DNA of 64,000 nt from Rugalucina vietnamica (lineage: Eukaryota; Mollusca; Bivalvia; Lucinida; Lucinidae): the NCBI GenBank assembly GCA_964017185.1, contig OZ024874.1, forward strand, positions 17,541,957-17,605,956. The letters run 5' to 3'. This document shows, piece by piece, positions 58,024 through 64,000 of the stretch. Both the position numbers and the translations under genes were made by a program. A model generated the notes under the pieces. That model saw only the letters and a list, made by a program, of their open reading frames with translations, made no database searches and had not been told where the DNA came from. Position 1 is the first letter of the stretch. Every line of letters begins with the position of its first letter.

Positions 58024-58930
58024 TAATGAGTCCTTCGTTTGCCAGAAACATAAAACAATAATCTGTTTCTCGGTACAATAAGAGCGCCAATTTTTCGCAG
58101 TTTAACGCATCATAAAACCGGTGATAAAAGAAGCAGTGAAAATACAACCCGCTTGCTATGCAAAACGTAGCCAATAATTGATTTCTGAGTACACTTCATA
58201 TTTTCACGATCAGAAGAAGCCGTTGCTGTTCATCAATTTGTCTATAGAAAAATCATCAGTTGTTTTGTACATTCTTTCAGTTCTACAATTAAATTGTTAC
58301 ATCGTGCAACTAGAGGACCAATGGACACTTAACGCTCACCTGAAATACAATATTTAAGCAATTTCACCAATTGCACTGCTTTTAAAATTTTAAAACGTGA
58401 TTCTGGATATCTTTGGGAATATGGAATGTAAAGATCAGGTTATGCTAAAATATTGCCTATTCTATATTTTGATGACATAGTAAATCACAAACTATTGGCA
58501 TGAAAAGCAAACATGAAACTTTCTTAGAGAAAAATAAGCTAGGAGAAAATCCCATCATGCGCAGATTAGCCTCTGCAGATCAGTAATCGGCATGTGCATC
58601 AGCGCTGTCGAATCATTATCCTGTACGTTCAATTTGACGCAACAATGGATAATAGATTCTCAGTTATTTCAAAGAGGCTGTCTTGGAGTTTCAGAACCGC
58701 TTTTACGAAATGGGGCCCATGCAAAACCTCGATGTTTTTGAACACCTGTTCGATTAAACCATATTTTTCGCTTTATAATTTCTCAATTGGATTCTAATAT
58801 ACGTCTAATGATAGATAAATCAACACTTCAAATGCAATATTTTAATCACTTGAGCTGGGTTATATCATGACAAATGGATCACTTTCTAATCTGGATCAAC
58901 AGAACCTTTACAGGTATTGGTTCGACATCA

Positions 58931-59199
58931 GGAAAACATGTCTGTGTAATGAATACCCCCTTATACCCCCACTGTCATATAGGAAAACTGGGATATGCAG
59001 TGGTATACCTATTTATCTTATTTTTGCTCTAAAGCATAGATTGTGGGTACTCGTTAGAACCGCCTCGGCGAGGCGGTTCTAACGTGTACCCACAATCTAT
59101 GTTTTGAGCAAAAATAAAACAATAACACTAATTTTCTACTGAAAATTTTCAATTTTTGCAACTTAATAAATCTGTGTTTATTGCATGGGCGTGTTTTCG
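58931..59199 (-). mobile_element. Family C palindromic MITE, second inverted copy
   Basis: About 900 bp from the previous copy, same orientation; centre cgcctcggcgaggcg, right end catgggcgtgttttcg followed by TA. Confidence 0.9.
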
Positions 59200-59974
59200 T
59201 AAAGATCCCGACTTTGACTATTCAGGCTCCTTTACAAATAAAGATTTCTATCAAAAACGGCAGATGTTTTCTCCCTTTACCTTGTACCAGCACACCGAAA
59301 CCAGCCTTATGGGTTTATTTACCATGGCATAACCTCGGGGTTGGCGTGAAGTAAGATGCCCATTTACCCAAACTGTAACCATTAGGACTAAAATGGGTCG
59401 AAATGGCTAGGAACTAGAACCTGGAGCGAAACCTCCATATACAGAAAAGTGGCGCGAAAGCTGCACGGACTTCTCGTGCGCTTTGTAGTTAGCCATCGCT
59501 GACGAGATGAGTTTGTGCGCTAAACTGCTGGAAAACTGTGACAGATAAATGTTAAAAGGAAAACTGTGACAGATATTGGGACTAGCAGTAACAGTGGTCA
59601 TTTGGTAAGTTGTCATTTTGCTGCATTCACCGTTAAAAGGGTTTCTTTCACCGGGTTCAAAGATACGATATTCAGATTGCTAGTAAAATGCTGACGTAGG
59701 TTTTTTTTCTTTTAGCTATACAACCTACATTAAAATAAGCCCACTGTTTAAAATTAATTCCACACATTTAATGCTGGTATTTTATTAAATTGAGACATGC
59801 TGATAAAGTTCGCAATTTGAACAATCATAGAAGTCGGTAAGTATTAGTTTTAATCCTTGTTTGATCAAGCTTACTTTCCATATCTCACATGACCTGATCA
59901 GTTCAAATTTTACTTCAGACCTGATTTTGATTATTTTTTTTCTTATTCACTGAAAAAGTGAAAATGCCTATAAT

Positions 59975-60117
59975 TACGTGATTTTCCATTCATTAACATT
60001 CGCTAGGTCTCGAGGGGAGTGTTGAAAACCGAGGGCGTAGCCCGAGTGTTGAAAACCGAGGGCGTAGCCCGAGGTTTTCAACACTCCCCGAGGGACCTAG
60101 CGAATGTTAATGAATGA
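59975..60117. mobile_element. Foldback element with duplicated loop
   Basis: The arms attcattaacattcgctagg and agtgttgaaaacc are inverted on the right as ggttttcaacactcc and cctagcgaatgttaatgaat. The loop contains a direct duplication of gttgaaaaccgagggcgtag plus cccgag. Confidence 0.88.
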
Positions 60118-60252
60118 CAAAATCATTTTTGATCGCTATTATTGCCATTAATTCTACAGAAACGAAAGAAATAAGGTCACGGCAGAAACGAAAGAAACAT
60201 GGTGCACTATATTTTACAGCCTCATCAAATTTTCATACTCGTAAAAGCTTTA

Positions 60253-60336
60253 GTTTTTATGCTCGTTCCGGGCGGACTTGAGTTTCTCATTTCTAGCACT
60301 GCGTGGCGCCCGGTAACGAGCATAAGTAAAAGCCAT
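60253..60336. repeat. Imperfect inverted repeat
   Basis: Inverted segments ttatgctcgttccgggcg and cgcccggtaacgagcataa separated by about 37 bp; could fold as a hairpin. Confidence 0.75.
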
Positions 60337-61020
60337 GTATTAACAGCACGTGCGCACGTGAATTGCAATATAATGCATGGCTTTCTCTTCATTAATAAAC
60401 GTCTGTTAATATCGTGTGACACGGGTATTTATGCAATAATAAGGTTTAAAGTTTCAAAATGACGACTTCAGTTTATGCCCTTATTTCTCAATAGGCGTTG
60501 CTGAATATGTACAAGATTTTTTGGTGAAATAACATTTATTTGAGGGTGGTATTCCCTTTTAAGACCCAAGGGTCAACTGCTATTGCAGGACGAACAACTT
60601 TCAGCTATTCAGACAATTAAATTTTCACGGACAAATTTTATGATGTGAAAATTACAATTAATTTGTGCATTAATGTGCTTTTATTGTCGATTTTCTCGCA
60701 AAAACTGCAAAAATATGTCTATCTTAAGGTTTACAAATCTTGTTTCGGCCAAGGGGCAGATGACATTCCTTTAGATAAATGTTAAGTAATACGGTGTGTC
60801 AGATAATATCGAAACACACATATGTTTTAATATACAGTTTGTATTTGAAGAAATAAGACGTTGCCCTAAAGCAAATTGTTGTCTAATTTGAGCCAACTTA
60901 TGGCAAAAACGAACGCACAAGTTGGTACAAACGTTGATCAACGGCATTTCAATCAGCTAAGCAGTGGCTTAGATTGAGAGAATGATGAGATCTGTGCTTT
61001 CTAGATCGTCAAGGCCACAC

Positions 61021-61452
61021 AGTTTGTTCTTGATGATTCATTGACTAGTTAGAGATTCACCACGAGGACCGAAGAACTAACTAAATGTTGTGAACCACTG
61101 CAGAAGCTGAGGGTGAGGTTAGGTACCTGTAAAACCGGTTTAAGCCCGCCAGTAACTTTTTGTTACTGATCGTTCCAAGTCGATACTTCTGTAGTGGTTC
61201 TTTTTGTTTTATGTCTTGGTGTTTAAAATTTTTTGTGCTGTTGGCGCCTTATGTATGTTTTCATATTTTTAGTTAAGTTAAGGTAACTGAGTGGCCACCT
61301 ATTGGGAAAATAGCTGCTCATTCGGCTTACGATATGTTTCATGGTATAAGTACCTGATTGTTAGTTTGGTTTTTTCCCACCTCGGTTTTTGGAGTGGGAA
61401 TCTTTTTCTGATTGCGCCTTTTCCTGATCTTTGCCTACTTGTACCTTTTTCC
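61021..61452 (-). repeat. Family F dispersed repeat, copy 3 (inverted, truncated)
   Basis: Inverted and highly similar to 45116-45548 (agagattcaccacgaggacc, ctgagggtgaggttaggtac, aaataagctg-type blocks). Lacks the final 190 bp. Confidence 0.9.
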
Positions 61453-61600
61453 ATCATATGGACAATGATGCCTCCTATCAGAACGTGTATCGCCAAGCCA
61501 GTTTAAATCTTCACAGGGCGCAGTGCCTCTTAGTTTTAGCCGCTACTTGTCCTTTTTTTTGACTTAGATGAAAGGAACAAATGACTTACCTAAATGGCCT

Positions 61601-61842
61601 GCGCCACGAGAAAACCTGTTTTTCGGGGTTTCTGACTATTAATGATTCAACTTTAGCACACTTTGGAACAGAAGTCGCAGCCAGGCCTTATATTTCTGCT
61701 AAGTTTGTATTCGCGTTTGCTTAGACCGCTCAACCACGAACACTGCTTTTAATGTATATTTTTGTTTTGCTGTTTTGTTTGTTTGTTAATAAATGTTTTA
61801 ATATGGCTGGCGGGAAAGAGGTTTTCTCGTGATAAGGCTCAT
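61601..61842 (-). mobile_element. Family A-like element with replaced interior
   Basis: The left edge (cgccacgagaaaacctgttt, ttcggggtttctgac) and right edge (ggttttctcgtgataaggctc) match family A ends, but the interior lacks the hairpin and matches no other copy. Confidence 0.5.
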
Positions 61843-61999
61843 GATGGTTCGTTACTTTTGATAAAGCAACCACAATTTGTGAAAATCTCTATTAACCAGT
61901 GTGGTCTAGAAACAGGGAAATAGCGAAGCTAAACAAAACATAGGCCAACATAATACATACAAAAAGCTATTATGATACAAGATAGCTGAAAATGTATAC

Positions 62000-62950
62000 A
62001 TTATTGTGGTATCATTTTTTTCAATTGCTGTCGTTTACAATACAATGGTATCATTTTGAATAGCACTAGATCTAATGACGGGGGTATCGCCTGTTCACAA
62101 TGCTGCAGTTTAATCTCAGTAGCTGTTGATTAAATAGTCAATGTGGTATCAGGGCTCTCTTATATATAATAATCGAAAAGTAGGACTATCAGTTTTGCAA
62201 TAGCTCTTGTTTACTTTTATTTACAATACAGAGGTATCATTTACAGTGGTATCATTACTCAAGCATTTGTTAAGACACTGTGGTATCATTTTCCAATATA
62301 TTTGGTTTACAATAATGTAGTATCGTTTTCAATAACTGTGGTATCATTGCAGTCACCATGATGTTTACAATACTGTGGTATCATTATTTTCAATAGCTCC
62401 TGGTTGTTACCTTTGCTTTCATATATTAAGGTTTAGTTTACTTGCAACAATCATGCCAGTATCTTTGTTAAGACAGTGTGGTGTCATTTTCCAATATATT
62501 TGGTTTACAATAATGTAGTAACGTTTTCAATAACTGTGGTATCATTGCAGCCACCATGATGTTTACAATACTGTGGTATTATTATTTTCTATAGCTCCTG
62601 GTTGTTACCTTTGTTTTCATATATTAGGTTAACTTTACTTACAACAATCATGCCAGTATCTTTGTTAAGACACTGTGGTATCATTTTCCAATATATTCGG
62701 TTTACAATAATGTAGTAACGTTTTCAATAACTGTGGTATCATTGAAGCCACCATGGTGTTTACAATACTGTGGTATCATTTTCAATAACTGCTTTAAACA
62801 ACTGTGGTATCATTGCAGCCACCATGATGTTTACAATACTGTGCTATCATTATTTTCAATAGCTCCTGGTTGTTACCTTTGTTTTCATATATGAGGTTAA
62901 GTTTACTTACAACAATCATGCCAGTATCTTTGTTAATAGAGTGTCTTTTC
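62000..62950. repeat. 197-bp tandem array with shorter internal repeats
   Basis: Units begin at about 62343, 62541 and 62738 with atcattgcagccaccatgat, then gtttacaatactgtggtatc, tagctcctggttgttacctt and atcatgccagtatctttgtt. A shorter motif, actgtggtatcattttcaat, recurs within and before them from about 62000. Confidence 0.9.
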
Positions 62951-64000
62951 ATAACTTATGTTTACAATAGTGTTGTGTGATTTTACTATTCAAAATCTTG
63001 TATAAAATTATGTGGTCAGTGGTGGTGATTTATTTCCGAAGCCAGTTTTGCTCTTCACATGGCTCATATAGTTTAGATATCGCTCACATGCACTTATATA
63101 TTCTACTCCGGAAACTGTTGTATTATACGTTTTACTCTGTACATTTAATTTCTTATCTATGATAAATTGTGTTTTGCAACCAACGTAATTCTTTCAAGTT
63201 TTGGTTATTGTATAAAATGCCAACGTGACTTTTTGTTTCCAAAACAAGCGTGTTATAACTCAACAACAGCTAACATTGTGTAGACCCTAACAAACCGAAT
63301 ACCCTGAAGACTCAGACCAGCACAGAAATCGCCGAAACTGTAGAGAATATAAGACAGTACGTACGAATCATTGCATCCTGCTCGTTCAATGGCTGATTTT
63401 TCTATGGAAAGTTCGCCCACTACGCTAAATATTCAATATAAGCCCTTGGCATGCTGCTTTAATGTGCCCTCAAATTTACTTATAAATCATAACGTGTAGG
63501 GTAAGCTTTATCACTGCAGTGCCTAGAGCGAGTTTGAACCAAATCGATACATATTTTTGGCATAAAATTGTAATTTCATTAAAATTTCTGAAATTTATGA
63601 GGGCTTGTAGTGTAAAATCTGATAAATGACAGGTGTATTTTTCGTAATAATTTAAGTGTGCGTTTTTGAGGACTTTGAAAAAGAAAACTTGTCCTCTTTC
63701 CATGTAACTTTATTGGGTGGATGCTTACTTTAACATTTAGGAACACATGAGCCCCCACTATATTTCTTATTATTTTGTTTTTGAAAGTAAAAATCACATG
63801 ATACACAAAGTTCGTATATGGCACCATGTATATTCTCATAAATATACATTCTCTGACAGAGTAGCTGAGCATGGAAATTGTTCATAAAAATATCAGACTC
63901 AATAGAATGTACATGTTTTACAAAGCATGAAATACATTCTGTCAATCCTCGGATTTTTACGTACCCATGCATCTGTAGTTAAGAATAAAATAAAAACGAA
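62951..64000. other. Stretch with nothing recognised
   Basis: Overlapping minus-strand frames at 63476-63972 lack any recognised family. No Reeler start exon is visible here. Confidence 0.45.

Noticed and set aside
63476..63972. Overlapping minus-strand frames near the right edge as a possible Reeler start
   Set aside because: No Reeler motif, no signal peptide and no donor of the needed phase.

Overview
The window is animal nuclear DNA. It is AT-rich, has no operons, has GT-AG introns, and carries one multi-exon gene whose introns are packed with short non-autonomous transposons. A spondin with a Kunitz domain, tRNA-derived SINEs ending in CAAA repeats, an endonuclease/reverse-transcriptase LINE ending in a zinc finger, and abundant hairpin MITEs point to a lophotrochozoan, most likely a bivalve mollusc. 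That placement is inference; no species is claimed.

The gene is a secreted spondin-1 (F-spondin)-like protein on the minus strand. I could rebuild ten internal exons by splice sites, phase and homology, from 43972 down to 616. In order they encode a Reeler domain (43860-43972, 42263-42390, 27796-27872), a Spondin_N domain (25321-25461, 19629-19780, 3238-3382, 2660-2766, 1846-2092), two thrombospondin type 1 repeats (1157-1606) and a Kunitz/BPTI domain (616-786). All phases agree and give 577 residues. The signal peptide and the start of Reeler lie upstream (not found to 64000), and the last exon(s) may lie before position 1.

Almost everything else is intronic or upstream repeat DNA. Family A is about 19 copies of a hairpin MITE (ends GAGCC/GGCTC, 4-bp A/T-only target duplications). 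Family B is five TTAA-flanked MITEs. Three other TTAA-flanked elements occur (12198-13146, 16866-17560 nested in a B copy, 20376-20844 nested in an A copy). Family C is a palindrome-centred MITE with at least five copies. Single elements with terminal inverted repeats include 33691-35209 (1519 bp, roughly 84-bp TIRs, 5-bp duplication), 36244-36888 and probably 3552-6484. There is a LINE with an internal deletion (about 14110-16540), tRNA-derived SINEs (5325-5535 and 41887-42030), and a tRNA-Arg-like Pol III sequence (25183-25255).

Tandem arrays are a 69-bp satellite (44447-44768, 49540-50640), a 35-bp minisatellite split by insertions (32636-35485), a unit of about 160 bp with gaccttgacct motifs (25575-26330), a 197-bp array (62000-62950) and two segmental duplications (50833-51165, 52391-53412). 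From 44 to 64 kb I find no confident exon, so this is probably upstream intron or 5' flank. No CRISPR, operon or prokaryotic system is present. The best candidates for something undescribed are the TTAA element cohort, the 1519-bp element, the 4-bp-duplicating hairpin MITE, and an unassigned coding-like fragment at about 10360-10593.
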